A DNA stretch of 64,000 nucleotides from Geothermovivens sp964644845 (GTDB lineage: Bacteria > Zhuqueibacterota > Zhuqueibacteria > Oleimicrobiales > Geothermoviventaceae). The DNA lies in the NCBI GenBank assembly GCA_964644845.1, contig CAZXXS010000116.1, positions 1 to 64,000 of the forward strand. Reading direction: 5' to 3'. Below are positions 43,490 through 52,234 of the stretch, one piece after another. Each line of letters begins with the position of its first letter. Within the stretch, counting starts at the first letter, position 1. Position numbers and translations under genes: made by a program. Under the pieces are notes generated by a model, which searched no databases, had not been told where the DNA came from, and saw nothing but the letters and a program-made list of their open reading frames with translations.

Positions 43490-45220
43490 ATGGCGAGTTT
43501 CCTGGAGCAAACAGTAGATTTCCTCGTGATCGGCAGCGGCATCGCGGGACTGTCGTTTGCGTTGCGTGCAGCCGAACACGGCACGGTGGCTGTTGTCACC
43601 AAGAAGGAACGGGCGGAGTCGAACACGAACTACGCCCAAGGGGGGATTGCCGCAGTTGTTTCCGAAAACGACAGCTACGACCTCCACCTTCGCGACACGT
43701 TGCAAGTAGGCAGCGGCCTGTGCCATCCTGAAGCGGTGGAGCTGATGGTGCGCGAAGGACCCGTCTGTGTGCGCGAACTCGAGGACTGGGGTGTGCGCTT
43801 TACCAAGCGGACGGAGGGGGAGCGGGTTCTTTTTGAACTGGGTCGCGAGGGCGGGCACTCGCGCAACCGGATTATCCACGCTCAGGATCTGACCGGAAGG
43901 GAGGTTGAGCGTGCCCTGGTGACAGCCGTCCGCGAGCACCCGAACATCCACGTGTACGAAGACCACATGGCTGTGGATCTAATTACCGAGCATCACCTCG
44001 GACCGGAGGCCGAAGCGAAAGCCGAACGGGTGCACTGTTTCGGTGCTTACGTGCTCGATATTCGCCAGGGCGTGGTGAAGAAGTTCCTGGCCCGGTCGAC
44101 ATTGCTGGCGACAGGCGGTCTGGGTCAGGTTTACCGCCACACGACGAACCCTGAAATCGCCACCGGGGACGGTCTGGCGATGGCCTACCGCGCGGGTGCG
44201 GCAATCGCGAACATGGAGTTCATGCAGTTTCATCCGACCGCTTTCTACAAGCCCGATGCCGAGGGACGCACGTTTTTGATTTCAGAGGCCGTGCGGGGTT
44301 TTGGCGGGGTTCTGCGTACCCGCGACGGCGAGGAATTCATGAGCAAGTACCACCCGATGGGATCCCTGGCGCCGCGCGACGTTGTGGCCCGAGCAATCGA
44401 CGCCGAACTGAAGCGACGCGGCGACAGCTGCGTTTATCTGGACGTGACGCACCTGCCTGCGGACAAAGTGAGAGCTCGTTTCCCGAACATCTACGAAGCC
44501 TGCCTCCGCTACGGTGTGGACATGACCAAGGAGCCCATTCCAGTGGTGCCGGCGGCGCACTACAGTTGTGGCGGTGTGATCACAGACTTGCGTGCCCGAA
44601 CGACGGTGGACGGTCTCTACGCCTGTGGCGAGGTGGCTTGTACGGGTGTGCACGGAGCAAACCGGCTGGCGTCCAACTCGCTCCTGGAAGCGGTCGTTTT
44701 CTCGCGCCAGGCTTACCTGGACGCTGTTGAACATCTCGACAACCGTCCACGCGTTTTCCCCGAGCTGCCTCTCTGGGACGACAGCGGTACCTTCAACTCG
44801 GAGGAATGGGTGCTGATTTCTCACGACCGTGAAGAGGTGCAAGGGCTGATGTGGGACTACGTGGGCATCGTGCGTTCAAATCTGCGACTGCGCCGGGCAC
44901 GGCGCCGAATCGGACTCATCCAGCAGGAAATCGAGGATTTCTACCGCCGAACTCGTGTGACCGAGGGACTGTTGGAACTGCGCAACATGGCCCAGGTTGC
45001 TGCGCTAATCGTGGATTCGGCCATGTACCGAAAGGAGAGTCGCGGGCTTCACTACAACACGGATTACCCCAGCAAAGACGACAGGCGCTGGCTGCGGGAC
45101 ACGATTTTCGTGCGCGGTCGGCGGGGCAGCCCGAAGTTCCAGCGCGAAGCAACGATCCAGTGGGATGACGACACTGAGCCGTTTGTGTGGCGACTCAGAC
45201 CCCGGTCGTTGAGCTCCTGA
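43490..45220 (+). CDS. nadB: L-aspartate oxidase
   Basis: 576 residues from ATG 43490 after GGACGGGAAA; the frame is open upstream into the preceding gene but without protein-like content. It oxidises aspartate to iminoaspartate in NAD synthesis, with FAD. The N-terminal FAD site is VIGSGIAGLSFA, followed by NTNYAQGGIAAV, a family signature. FMQFHPTAFY and RGFGGVLRTRDGEEFM are also typical. No nadA or nadC is next to it. It lies between a SpoIID-like gene and a small membrane-protein gene. Confidence 0.95.
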   Translation: MASFLEQTVDFLVIGSGIAGLSFALRAAEHGTVAVVTKKERAESNTNYAQGGIAAVVSENDSYDLHLRDTLQVGSGLCHPEAVELMVREGPVCVRELEDWGVRFTKRTEGERVLFELGREGGHSRNRIIHAQDLTGREVERALVTAVREHPNIHVYEDHMAVDLITEHHLGPEAEAKAERVHCFGAYVLDIRQGVVKKFLARSTLLATGGLGQVYRHTTNPEIATGDGLAMAYRAGAAIANMEFMQFHPTAFYKPDAEGRTFLISEAVRGFGGVLRTRDGEEFMSKYHPMGSLAPRDVVARAIDAELKRRGDSCVYLDVTHLPADKVRARFPNIYEACLRYGVDMTKEPIPVVPAAHYSCGGVITDLRARTTVDGLYACGEVACTGVHGANRLASNSLLEAVVFSRQAYLDAVEHLDNRPRVFPELPLWDDSGTFNSEEWVLISHDREEVQGLMWDYVGIVRSNLRLRRARRRIGLIQQEIEDFYRRTRVTEGLLELRNMAQVAALIVDSAMYRKESRGLHYNTDYPSKDDRRWLRDTIFVRGRRGSPKFQREATIQWDDDTEPFVWRLRPRSLSS

Positions 45221-45233
45221 CGAGGAAAAGGTC

Positions 45234-45539
45234 ATGGGACAAAAGCTTCTCACTGCGACGGTGGCCTCTCTGGTCATCATCTGGGCGATCGACTGGTTCG
45301 ACAGCTGGTACGAGCGTTTTCTGGAACGCCGCGGTCTCAGCCCGCAGCTTCGGAAGAATTTCCGGATGGTTCAATGGGTAGTTTTGGCCCTGCTTTTCTG
45401 GTTCAGCTTGGTAAGCGCGGGTCTGCCGCCGAAATTCGGGTCGGCGTTCTTCCTGTACGTGTTGTTTATTTACAGCCTGCGCGGCCTGCTTGTCACAGCG
45501 TCCAGTCGCACCGAGGGCGAGCGAAGGGACCGGAAGTAG
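45234..45539 (+). CDS. Small membrane protein, unknown function
   Basis: 101 residues from ATG 45234 after GAGGAAAAGG. Three hydrophobic segments at about 5-20, 46-66 and 69-88, with a charged central loop (ERFLERRGLSPQLRKNFR). No motif identifies it. It begins 13 nt after nadB and precedes a Cys-rich membrane protein gene, and is probably co-transcribed with nadB. Confidence 0.65.
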   Translation: MGQKLLTATVASLVIIWAIDWFDSWYERFLERRGLSPQLRKNFRMVQWVVLALLFWFSLVSAGLPPKFGSAFFLYVLFIYSLRGLLVTASSRTEGERRDRK

Positions 45540-45602
45540 ACGAGTCTTGATTGCTAACAGTGTCTGACGCTCGGGCGTGTGATGTCAAGGAAGGAGGGGA
45601 TC

Positions 45603-46121
45603 GTGTACCCGATCTACGCAGACGGGCTCGTTGCCGGCAGGGAAGAATTTCCAGTCGCCTGGGTACTGGCGGAGAACACCTTTTACCTTGCGATCTGGGC
45701 TCTCGGTGCTTTTTTGCTCTGGCCAGTGTGGCGCCTGCACGATGTCTCGTTACTTGGCTGGACTTGGATTCTTCTGGTTGTGGTCATCCAGATTTTGCTG
45801 AAAAAGCACAACTGCACGGGTTGTGTGTACTACGATAAACGTTGCCATCTTGGCTGGGGCAAGCTTGCTGCGCGGCTGTTCGACCGCGACAGCGGAAACC
45901 CGGCCACGGGCCAACGGCTTGCTCTGTTTTACGTCCTGTCGCCTCCGCTCATTCTGCTGACAAGCCTCGTTCACGGCTTGCTGAACGGTGCTGGGGGAAT
46001 GTACTGGGTCGCTCTCGCTCTCTTTGTCTTCTTGAACGCGGTTACGTTTCCGGTGCGGCGCAGCGGCTGCAGCCGCTGCAAAATGAGAAAGGTCTGCCCC
46101 GGAAGCGCTGCTCGAGGGTAG
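45603..46121 (+). CDS. Cys-rich membrane protein, unknown function
   Basis: GTG 45603 is chosen because AAGGAGGGG lies just upstream; the frame is open a few codons earlier. The 172-residue product has four membrane segments. A short loop carries NCTGCVYYDKRCHLGW, and the C-terminus CSRCKMRKVCPG. These paired Cys clusters, one on each end of the second half, could bind metal or an iron-sulfur cluster. I do not recognise a family. It follows the small membrane protein gene by 63 nt. Confidence 0.65.
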   Translation: MYPIYADGLVAGREEFPVAWVLAENTFYLAIWALGAFLLWPVWRLHDVSLLGWTWILLVVVIQILLKKHNCTGCVYYDKRCHLGWGKLAARLFDRDSGNPATGQRLALFYVLSPPLILLTSLVHGLLNGAGGMYWVALALFVFLNAVTFPVRRSGCSRCKMRKVCPGSAARG

Positions 46122-46188
46122 TGCACTTCGACGCGGATTTCGACGGGTTTGGACGTGGGAACAGCTCAGGCGACGCGAGGAGGTTCTG

Positions 46189-47118
46189 GTGAAGGCTTCC
46201 GACAGTTCGATCACCGCTGTGCCTGGGATTCGCATTGGGCATGTGCACGACGAAGATGCGCTTACCGGCTGCACGGTGATTTTGCCCGAACGGTGCGCAC
46301 AGATCGGCGTAGATGTTCGGGGGTCTGCACCGGGCACGTGCGAAATTGAGGCTGTTCGTACAGTCAGACTGGTGCCGTGTGCACACGCAATTCTGTTGAC
46401 GGGCGGCTCCGCTTTCGGTTTGGATGCGGCTTCCGGTGTGCGCCGGTGGCTGGAAGAGCAAGGGGTTGGGTTTGACACGGGGGTGGTGCGTGTGCCCATT
46501 GTGCCAGCGGCTGTGATTTTCGATCTCGGCGTAGGGAACCCGGCCGTGCGACCTACTGCAGAGTGGGGCTACCGGGCTTGCGAAGCCAGCTCCAGAGAGG
46601 AGAACCACCAGGGTCGCGTCGGTGCTGGAATGGGCGCTACGGTTGGCAAAGTCCTCGGGCAGGAGAGGGCCATGTGGGGAGGACTCGGAATGGCGGCTGA
46701 GGTCGTAGGCGAGGTTACGGTGGGAGCTTTAGCGGTGGTAAACGCCCTGGGAAGCGTTGTGGACCCGAGCAGCGGCCGTGTGCTGGCGGGACCTCGGGGC
46801 GAGGACGGCACGCCGTTGGATGCAGCAAGAGTCCTGAGGGGCCAGGTAGTTTTTCCTTTTCCAACGAACACAACCCTGACGGTGGTGGCGACAGATGCTG
46901 CACTGACGCGAGAACAGGCCACGAAAATCGCGCAAATGGCGCAGGATGGTCTTGCACGGACCATTCACCCGGCCCACACGATGTTGGACGGCGACATAGT
47001 GTTTACGCTTTCAGTCGGGGACAAGCAACTTGACGTAAACGCCCTCGGTACGGTTGCAGCCGATCTTGTGGCGGAAGCGATCGTGAGAGCTGTGTGTGTG
47101 AGCAACGGGGAGGGCTGA
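46189..47118 (+). CDS. P1 (DmpA/S58) family peptidase-like protein
   Basis: 309 residues from GTG 46189 after GAGGAGG. Conserved features are the start TAVPGIRIGHVHDEDALTGCT, the Gly-rich LTGGSAFGLDAASG, GAGMGATVGKV, and TVGALAVVNALGSVVD, the region where DmpA-type aminopeptidases self-cleave to free an N-terminal nucleophile. It is likely cytoplasmic and may cut N-terminal D- or beta-amino acids; activity is not proven by sequence. The gene faces the leftward frr gene across 99 nt. Confidence 0.85.
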   Translation: MKASDSSITAVPGIRIGHVHDEDALTGCTVILPERCAQIGVDVRGSAPGTCEIEAVRTVRLVPCAHAILLTGGSAFGLDAASGVRRWLEEQGVGFDTGVVRVPIVPAAVIFDLGVGNPAVRPTAEWGYRACEASSREENHQGRVGAGMGATVGKVLGQERAMWGGLGMAAEVVGEVTVGALAVVNALGSVVDPSSGRVLAGPRGEDGTPLDAARVLRGQVVFPFPTNTTLTVVATDAALTREQATKIAQMAQDGLARTIHPAHTMLDGDIVFTLSVGDKQLDVNALGTVAADLVAEAIVRAVCVSNGEG

Positions 47119-47217
47119 ATTCGGGCGGAAACTGCCTCGAGATGCTTGCGCCACGGAATCGGAACAGGCCCCGCAGTTCCGAAAAATCCCCCCTCGGAAA
47201 GGATTTACCCCCCCAGC

Positions 47218-47778
47218 TTACTCTTCAAGAATTTCCTTTTCCTTGGCCTGGATGACCTTGTCGATCTTCTCGATGTACTCGTCGGTCAGTTCCTGGATCT
47301 CTTTCTGGCCGCGGTGCAGGTCATCCTCGGAAATCTCGTGATTCTTTTCGGCTTTTTTCAGCTTTTCGTTGGCGTCGCGGCGGATGTTGCGAACTGCCAC
47401 GCGGCCTTCTTCGCCGAGTTTGTGCACAAGCTTCACCAGATCCCTGCGACGCTCCTCGGTCAGGGGCGGAAAAGGCACACGAATTACCGTCCCGTCGTTC
47501 ACGGGATTCAGACCCAGGTCGGATTTCATGATGGCTTTTTCGATCTCGCTCAGCATGCGCTTTTCCCACGGCTGGATCACGATGAGCCGCGGCTCCGGAG
47601 CGCTGATGCTTGCCACCTGCTTGATCGGCACGTTGTTCCCGTAGTACTCGACCCGGATTGTGTCCAGAATTGCCGGGGAAGCTTTGCCTGTACGAATCTT
47701 GGCCAGTTCCGACTCGGTGGCTTCAACGGCTTTTTTCATTCGCCGCTCGGCATCGTCGTGAATCTCTTTAACGATCAT
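47218..47778 (-). CDS. frr: Ribosome recycling factor
   Basis: 186 residues, normal length. The three-helix bundle and beta domain are recognisable: KIRTGKASPAILD, NNVPIKQVASI, NDGTVIRVPFPPLTEERRRDLVK and VRNIRRDAN. It splits the post-termination ribosome with EF-G. The start overlaps the pyrH stop by 4 nt, so expression is coupled. It is the last gene of the rpsB-tsf-pyrH-frr cluster, the classic order. Confidence 0.97.
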   Translation of the reverse strand: MIVKEIHDDAERRMKKAVEATESELAKIRTGKASPAILDTIRVEYYGNNVPIKQVASISAPEPRLIVIQPWEKRMLSEIEKAIMKSDLGLNPVNDGTVIRVPFPPLTEERRRDLVKLVHKLGEEGRVAVRNIRRDANEKLKKAEKNHEISEDDLHRGQKEIQELTDEYIEKIDKVIQAKEKEILEE

Positions 47779-48500
47779 GGCTTTCCACCATCCACTTTGG
47801 TTCCGACATCCTCACCCAGTAGCACGCGCTTCAAATTGCCGTGTTTTCGAAGGTTGAACACGATGATGGGCAGATTGTTGTCCATGCAGAGGGTGACGGC
47901 TGTGGTGTCCATCACCTTCAGTTGCTTGCGGATGATGTCCATGTAAGTCAGGTGGTCGTAGCGCTTGGCATCTTTGTTCGTCATCGGATCCGAATCGTAG
48001 ACGCCGTCCACCTTTGTGCCTTTCAGGATTGCCTCAGCTTCGACCTCGACAGCGCGCAGTGCTGCTGCCGTGTCCGTGGTGAAGAAGGGGTTACCCGTTC
48101 CCGCGGCGAAGATCACCACGCGCCCTTTTTCAAGATGGCGGATGGCCCGCCGGCGAATGAACGGTTCAGCAAGCTCTTCCATTTTGATGGCCGAGAGAAC
48201 GCGAGTCGGCACGTCGTAGCGCTCGAGCCGATCCTGGAGGGCCAGAGCGTTGATTACCGTCGCCAGCATGCCCATGTAGTCGGCAGAGACGCGATCCATG
48301 CCCCGCGCACTGGCGGAAAGACCACGAAAGATGTTGCCGCCCCCAATCACGATGGCGACCTGCACGTCGAGATCGCGAACGTCGCGGATTTCTTCAGCAA
48401 TGCGGGCAACTGTCTCAGGGTCAATGCTGAGGCCCTGACCTCCCATCAGGGCCTCACCACTCAATTTCAGAAGAATGCGGCGGTAGATAGGTGAGCTCAT
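47775..48500 (-). CDS. pyrH: UMP kinase
   Basis: 241 residues from ATG 48500; a longer frame is rejected because the extra codons overlap the tsf-pyrH spacer hairpins. It phosphorylates UMP with ATP as a hexamer. Features: RILLKLSGEALMG, VVIGGGNIFRG, SADYMGMLATVINALAL, GTGNPFFTTDTAAALRA and KVDGVYDSDP. The ribosome binding site is weak (GGAATC), in line with control from the structured spacer. Its product UDP supply suits the neighbouring pyrimidine operon. Confidence 0.96.
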   Translation of the reverse strand: MSSPIYRRILLKLSGEALMGGQGLSIDPETVARIAEEIRDVRDLDVQVAIVIGGGNIFRGLSASARGMDRVSADYMGMLATVINALALQDRLERYDVPTRVLSAIKMEELAEPFIRRRAIRHLEKGRVVIFAAGTGNPFFTTDTAAALRAVEVEAEAILKGTKVDGVYDSDPMTNKDAKRYDHLTYMDIIRKQLKVMDTTAVTLCMDNNLPIIVFNLRKHGNLKRVLLGEDVGTKVDGGKP

Positions 48501-48544
48501 TTTTGAGATTCCGTACCAGATCCCAGTCTGGAAATCTTCGCAAA

Positions 48545-48618
48545 GAGCCGCCAGGTGCAAAATCCCCCGCTCGCCTGTTCGACGTGGAGCGCGAGTCCTC
48601 CTGGCGGGAGGGCGGCTC
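48545..48618 (-). promoter_or_regulatory. Alternative hairpins between tsf and pyrH
   Basis: The stretch 48545-48555 (GAGCCGCCAGG on the plus strand) can pair either with CCTGGCGG (48600-48607) or with GGCGGCTC (48611-48618). The two pairings exclude each other. No T-run follows in the leftward direction, so it may act as an RNA switch or processing site rather than a terminator. Confidence 0.35.
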
Positions 48619-48628
48619 CGTCAGCTCT

Positions 48629-49222
48629 TCATTCGCCGAGCTGGAAGCGCACGAAGCGCCGGATCACGATGTTTTCGCCCAGCTTGGCGATGGCCTCGTT
48701 CAAGATATCCTTGACAGTCTTGTCTGTGTCGCGGATGTAAGGTTGTTCCAGTAGAACAGCTTCCTGGTAGAACTTCTGCAGACGCCCTTCGGCGATGCGT
48801 TCCACGATGTGGTCCGGCTTGCCTTCGTTGCGGGCCTGCGTGCGGTAGATCTCGAGTTCGTGCTCGATGACTTCTGGCGAGAGGTCCTCACGGCGGACCA
48901 CCAGCGGATTGGCTGCGGCAATCTGCATGGCGATGTTTTTCGCCAGCTGCTTGAAATCGTCCGTACGGGCCACAAAATCCGTCTCACAATTGATTTCAAC
49001 CAGCACGCCGAGCCGGCTGCCCGGGTGAATGTACGCCTCTACCAGGCCTTCTTTTGTTTCACGCCCTACCTTCTTTTGGGCCGTGGCCATGCCCTTTTTG
49101 CGCAGGATTTCGATCGCTTTATCCACGTCGCCATCGGCTTCGGCAAGGGCTTTCTTGCAGTCCATGATGCCGGCACCGGTCTTTTCGCGTAGTTCTTTGA
49201 CTTGTTCTGCAGTAACTGCCAT
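48629..49222 (-). CDS. tsf: Elongation factor Ts, short form
   Basis: 197 residues, close to the short EF-Ts of Thermus and some other lineages and shorter than the about 283 residues in E. coli. The N-terminal UBA-like domain (VKELREKTGAGIMDCKKALAE) and the core motif VLVEINCETDFVARTDDFK are intact; the second core half is reduced. It exchanges GDP on EF-Tu. The ATG follows GGAGGCAG. It comes 126 nt after rpsB. Confidence 0.96.
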   Translation of the reverse strand: MAVTAEQVKELREKTGAGIMDCKKALAEADGDVDKAIEILRKKGMATAQKKVGRETKEGLVEAYIHPGSRLGVLVEINCETDFVARTDDFKQLAKNIAMQIAAANPLVVRREDLSPEVIEHELEIYRTQARNEGKPDHIVERIAEGRLQKFYQEAVLLEQPYIRDTDKTVKDILNEAIAKLGENIVIRRFVRFQLGE

Positions 49223-49348
49223 GGAAATTCTGCCTCCGTTGTTGAACTGGGGTAGTCGTCGTTCTGTAGCTCGGTTGCCGATGCGTTGGTCTTGGCTTGC
49301 CGTTAGAGCTGGACTTGTGCTGTTCGCTGCCGCGGAACAGCGCGCCGC

Positions 49349-50122
49349 TTACGCGCCCTGGGCAGGAGCCTGGGCCTCGGCCTCGGCGTACTTAAGCTCT
49401 TCTTCCGTTGGGGTCTGGAGCGAGGCTTCACTCCGCCCTTCCAGCCCCTCGAGCACGGCGTCAGCAATGGCGTGTGTGATCACGTTGATGGACTTGAACG
49501 CGTCGTCGTTGCCTGGAATGGGGTAGTCCACCAAGTCAGGATCGGCATTGGTGTCCAAAATGGCGAAGACCGGGATGTTCAGCCGTCGCGCTTCGTTGAC
49601 GGCGATCAGTTCCTTTTTTACATCCACGATGAACACGGCTCCGGGCAAGCGATTCATGTCGCGGATGCCACCCAGCACCTTCTCAAGTTTTGCCTTCTCG
49701 CGCTCGAGACGCAGAATTTCTTTCTTCGTCAGTTTCTCGTACGTGCCGTCCGTGGCCATTTTCTCCAGATTCTTGAGCCGTTTGATGCTCTTTCGGATGG
49801 TGACGAAATTAGTCAGCGTGCCACCGAGCCAGCGCTCCACCACGTAAAACTGGTTGCAGCGCTCCGCTTCGGCCCGTACGATGTCCTTAGCCTGCTTCTT
49901 CGTGCCGACAAAGAGCACATTCTCGCCAGATCGCACAATCTGAGTCATCGCTTCGCAGGCTTTGTTGAGAAGAGTGAGGGTCTTTTTCAGATCGATGATG
50001 TAGATGCCGTTGCGTTCCATGAAGATGTATTTCTTCATCTTCGGATTCCAACGGCGAGTGAGGTGACCGAAATGGACCCCCGCGATCAGCAGATCTTGTA
50101 GCTTGACGTCAGAGCACGCCAT
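49349..50122 (-). CDS. rpsB: 30S ribosomal protein S2
   Basis: 257 residues from ATG 50122 after GGAGAAGCAAGG; a longer frame includes the leader. Motifs LIAGVHFGHLTRRWNPKMKKYI, YIIDLKKT, WLGGTLTNFVTIR, ALDTNADPDLVDYPIPGNDDA (here AILDTNADPD). The last 35 residues are acidic, as is usual. It begins the rpsB-tsf-pyrH-frr cluster, and its leader contains a nested hairpin that may be an autoregulatory site. Confidence 0.97.
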   Translation of the reverse strand: MACSDVKLQDLLIAGVHFGHLTRRWNPKMKKYIFMERNGIYIIDLKKTLTLLNKACEAMTQIVRSGENVLFVGTKKQAKDIVRAEAERCNQFYVVERWLGGTLTNFVTIRKSIKRLKNLEKMATDGTYEKLTKKEILRLEREKAKLEKVLGGIRDMNRLPGAVFIVDVKKELIAVNEARRLNIPVFAILDTNADPDLVDYPIPGNDDAFKSINVITHAIADAVLEGLEGRSEASLQTPTEEELKYAEAEAQAPAQGA

Positions 50123-50157
50123 CCTTGCTTCTCCTCTTTTGTTCTGGGTTTTGCCTC

Positions 50158-50217
50158 CATTCCCGTCGGAAAAACGGTCGATCCGCAACTTGCGGACACC
50201 CAGACGGTTCGGGAATG
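50158..50217 (-). promoter_or_regulatory. Nested hairpin in the rpsB leader
   Basis: Outer arms CATTCCCG (50158-50165, plus strand) and CGGGAATG (50210-50217) are perfectly complementary; inside, TCCGCA (50182-50187) pairs with TGCGGA (50191-50196) around a 3 nt loop. GACGG and CCGTC offer an alternative pairing with the outer arm. It lies about 35 nt before the rpsB start, where S2 feedback leaders are known in other bacteria. Confidence 0.5.
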
Positions 50218-50243
50218 TGTGTTTTGTACGAATTGGTAACCAC

Positions 50244-50277
50244 AAAAAGGCCTCCGCCCCAAAGAAAGGAACGGAGG
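50244..50277 (-). terminator. Intrinsic terminator after rpsI
   Basis: In the leftward direction CCTCCGTTCC pairs with GGGGCGGAGG (10 bp with two G-U pairs) around a UUUCUUU loop, then TTTTTG. It separates rplM-rpsI from rpsB. Confidence 0.8.
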
Positions 50278-50287
50278 TCGCAGCGCG

Positions 50288-50686
50288 CTAACGCTTGCTG
50301 AACTGGAACCTTTTCCTGGCCTTAGGTTGACCGTATTTCTTGCGCTCTACCATTCGCGGGTCACGGGTCAAGAAACCACGGCGGCGCAAAATGGGGCGGT
50401 AGGTTTCATCGTACAGGACGAGGGCACGCGAAATGCCAAGCCGTACAGCGCCCGCCTGTCCGGTTAAACCACCGCCAACCACACGGGCAATGATGTCAAA
50501 CTTACCCAGCGTTTCCGTAACCTGGAGCGGTTCCTCGATGATCATCTTGAGCGTCTCGCGCTTGAAGTAGTCCTCGAGTGGACGCCCGTTGACAATCATC
50601 TTGCCCGTTCCGGGCACAAGCCGCACGCGCGCCACGGCTTCTTTCCGACGACCGGTCGCGTCAAACGTTGTCCCTTTGGGTGCCAT
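50288..50686 (-). CDS. rpsI: 30S ribosomal protein S9
   Basis: 132 residues, ending KARKRFQFSKR; the C-terminal SKR contacts the P-site tRNA. Visible core: GRRKEAVARVRLVPGTGKMIVNGR and GGGLTGQAGAVRLGISRAL. It starts 32 nt after rplM, the standard pairing. Start and end match family length. Confidence 0.97.
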   Translation of the reverse strand: MAPKGTTFDATGRRKEAVARVRLVPGTGKMIVNGRPLEDYFKRETLKMIIEEPLQVTETLGKFDIIARVVGGGLTGQAGAVRLGISRALVLYDETYRPILRRRGFLTRDPRMVERKKYGQPKARKRFQFSKR

Positions 50687-50718
50687 GCCAATCCTTCCTG
50701 AAAGCTTTAACTCTGGGT

Positions 50719-51147
50719 TTACAGTTCAAGCGGTTCGGGCTGCTGCGCCTGATGCGGATGATCGGGGCCTGCGTAAATGCGCACCTTCTTCAACAGCTTG
50801 CGGCCAAGGCGGTTGTGGGGCAGCATGCCCTTGATTGCGTGGAACAGAATGCGCTCCGGATGTTCGCGCAACATACGAGTGTACGACACCGTTTTCAGAC
50901 CACCCGGGTACCCGGAGTAGCTTACGTAGTGTTTCTGCTGGGCCTTGCGGCCAGTGACGCGAATCTTGTCGGCATTAATGATGATGATGTGGTCGCCGAA
51001 GTCCATGTGAGGCGCAAACTCGGGGCGGTGTTTGCCGCGCAAAATAAACGCGACCTTGCTCGCCAGACGCCCAAGGATTTTCCCCTCAGCGTCCACGATG
51101 TACCACTTCTGCTCGATGTCTTTGGCTTTGGGCATCGTCGTTTTCAA
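50719..51147 (-). CDS. rplM: 50S ribosomal protein L13
   Basis: 142 residues with WYIVDAEGKILGRLASKVAFILRGK, GDHIIIINADKIRVTGRKA and GMLPHNRLGRKLLKKVRIY, all L13 signatures. The C-terminal tail (GPDHPHQAQQPEPLEL) is typical. The ATG follows GGAGGTTG and comes 36 nt after the -10 box of a strong promoter. First gene of rplM-rpsI. Confidence 0.97.
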   Translation of the reverse strand: MKTTMPKAKDIEQKWYIVDAEGKILGRLASKVAFILRGKHRPEFAPHMDFGDHIIIINADKIRVTGRKAQQKHYVSYSGYPGGLKTVSYTRMLREHPERILFHAIKGMLPHNRLGRKLLKKVRIYAGPDHPHQAQQPEPLEL

Positions 51148-51183
51148 CGCACAACCTCCAACAGTTTGATTTTCAAGCCGTTG

Positions 51184-51212
51184 AATATAACGAATGGCCC
51201 CCTAAGAAGCAA
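51184..51212 (-). promoter_or_regulatory. Promoter of rplM-rpsI
   Basis: Leftward TTGCTT (51212-51207), a 17 nt spacer and TATATT (51189-51184), 36 nt before rplM. Confidence 0.7.
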
Positions 51213-51346
51213 GAGATTTTTGCCGTTTTCGTCCCTACCTGACCTGGCTCTGGGATCGCTGCGGTTCTTCCCAACTGGGCCGCACAGAGCAACGTCCGGT
51301 GGGCGCCAAAGGTTCCTGTGTCCGTCCTTTGTCCGATGAGAAACGC

Positions 51347-52225
51347 TCAGGTTGGTGATCCCCGCCGGTTTGCCTCAAGTAAGCCCAGGATACGGTAAAT
51401 CAACTTGGCGGCGAGGAAGTCCGTCGTCACGTCACCAGGACGTGGACAAAGCTCGACTACGTCGACGCCGACAACGCGACGGTTCGAAACCACGCACTGC
51501 AGGAGGGACAGCACATCGTACCAGCCGAGCCCACCGGGTTCTGGTGTGCCTACGGCCGGGGCAACAGAGGGGTCGAACACATCAAGATCGATTGTGATGT
51601 AGACAGGATCGCCCAAGCGGTGCAATACCCGTGCGTGCCGTTCCTGGTCGGTTACGTACTCGTGAGCCAGGAAGACGGGGAGTTTCTCACCCTGAATTCG
51701 CCCGTACTCTTCCGCTGAAAGGCTGCGCACACCGACCGAAACGACGGGGCAAATCTCCCACACCCGGGCCATGGCGCACGCATGGTTGTAGCGGCTTCCG
51801 CCGTAGCTGTCGCGAAGGTCAGCATGTGCGTCGAGATGGAGCACGTGTAAGCCGCTGTACACCGAGGCATGCGCTCGGATTAGGGGCACGCTGACCGTGT
51901 GTTCCCCGCCCAGGCCCACAACCAATTTCCCCTCGGAAATGAGCGACCGGGCTGCGCATTCAATTCGGTCAAGAGCGGCCTCTTCCGGCTCGCTCGTGTC
52001 GACTTCGACGGGGCCGGCGGTCCAGATGCCAGCGCGAAACGGCTCCGTGGCGGTGACTTCGTCAAAAAGCTCCACCTGGCGCGACGCTTCCAGGATGGCC
52101 TCGGGTCCGCGGGCCGTTCCCTTCACGTATGTTGTGGTGCGCTCGTACGGAATCGGTAGCAGAGCGTACCGCGCTGTTTCCCGCGTGGAAAACTCCGGTT
52201 CCAGATCGTAAGCGTTGCGGTTCAC
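51347..52225 (-). CDS. speB: Agmatinase
   Basis: 292 residues of the ureohydrolase family; converts agmatine to putrescine and urea using two Mn ions. The metal-binding segments are GGEHTVSVPL, HLDAHADLRD and TIDLDVFDPSVAPAVGTPEPGG. These favour agmatinase over arginase, which the neighbours confirm: arginine decarboxylase and a deoxyhypusine-synthase homologue. It starts 9 nt after the stop of the latter gene and is probably in one transcript with it. Confidence 0.93.
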   Translation of the reverse strand: MNRNAYDLEPEFSTRETARYALLPIPYERTTTYVKGTARGPEAILEASRQVELFDEVTATEPFRAGIWTAGPVEVDTSEPEEAALDRIECAARSLISEGKLVVGLGGEHTVSVPLIRAHASVYSGLHVLHLDAHADLRDSYGGSRYNHACAMARVWEICPVVSVGVRSLSAEEYGRIQGEKLPVFLAHEYVTDQERHARVLHRLGDPVYITIDLDVFDPSVAPAVGTPEPGGLGWYDVLSLLQCVVSNRRVVGVDVVELCPRPGDVTTDFLAAKLIYRILGLLEANRRGSPT

Positions 52226-52234
52226 GGCTCGCCT

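Noticed and set aside
47175..47195. Hairpin TTCCGA/TCGGAA between the P1 peptidase and frr genes
   Set aside because: The stem is 6 bp around an 11 nt loop and no T-run follows in either direction; not accepted as a terminator.
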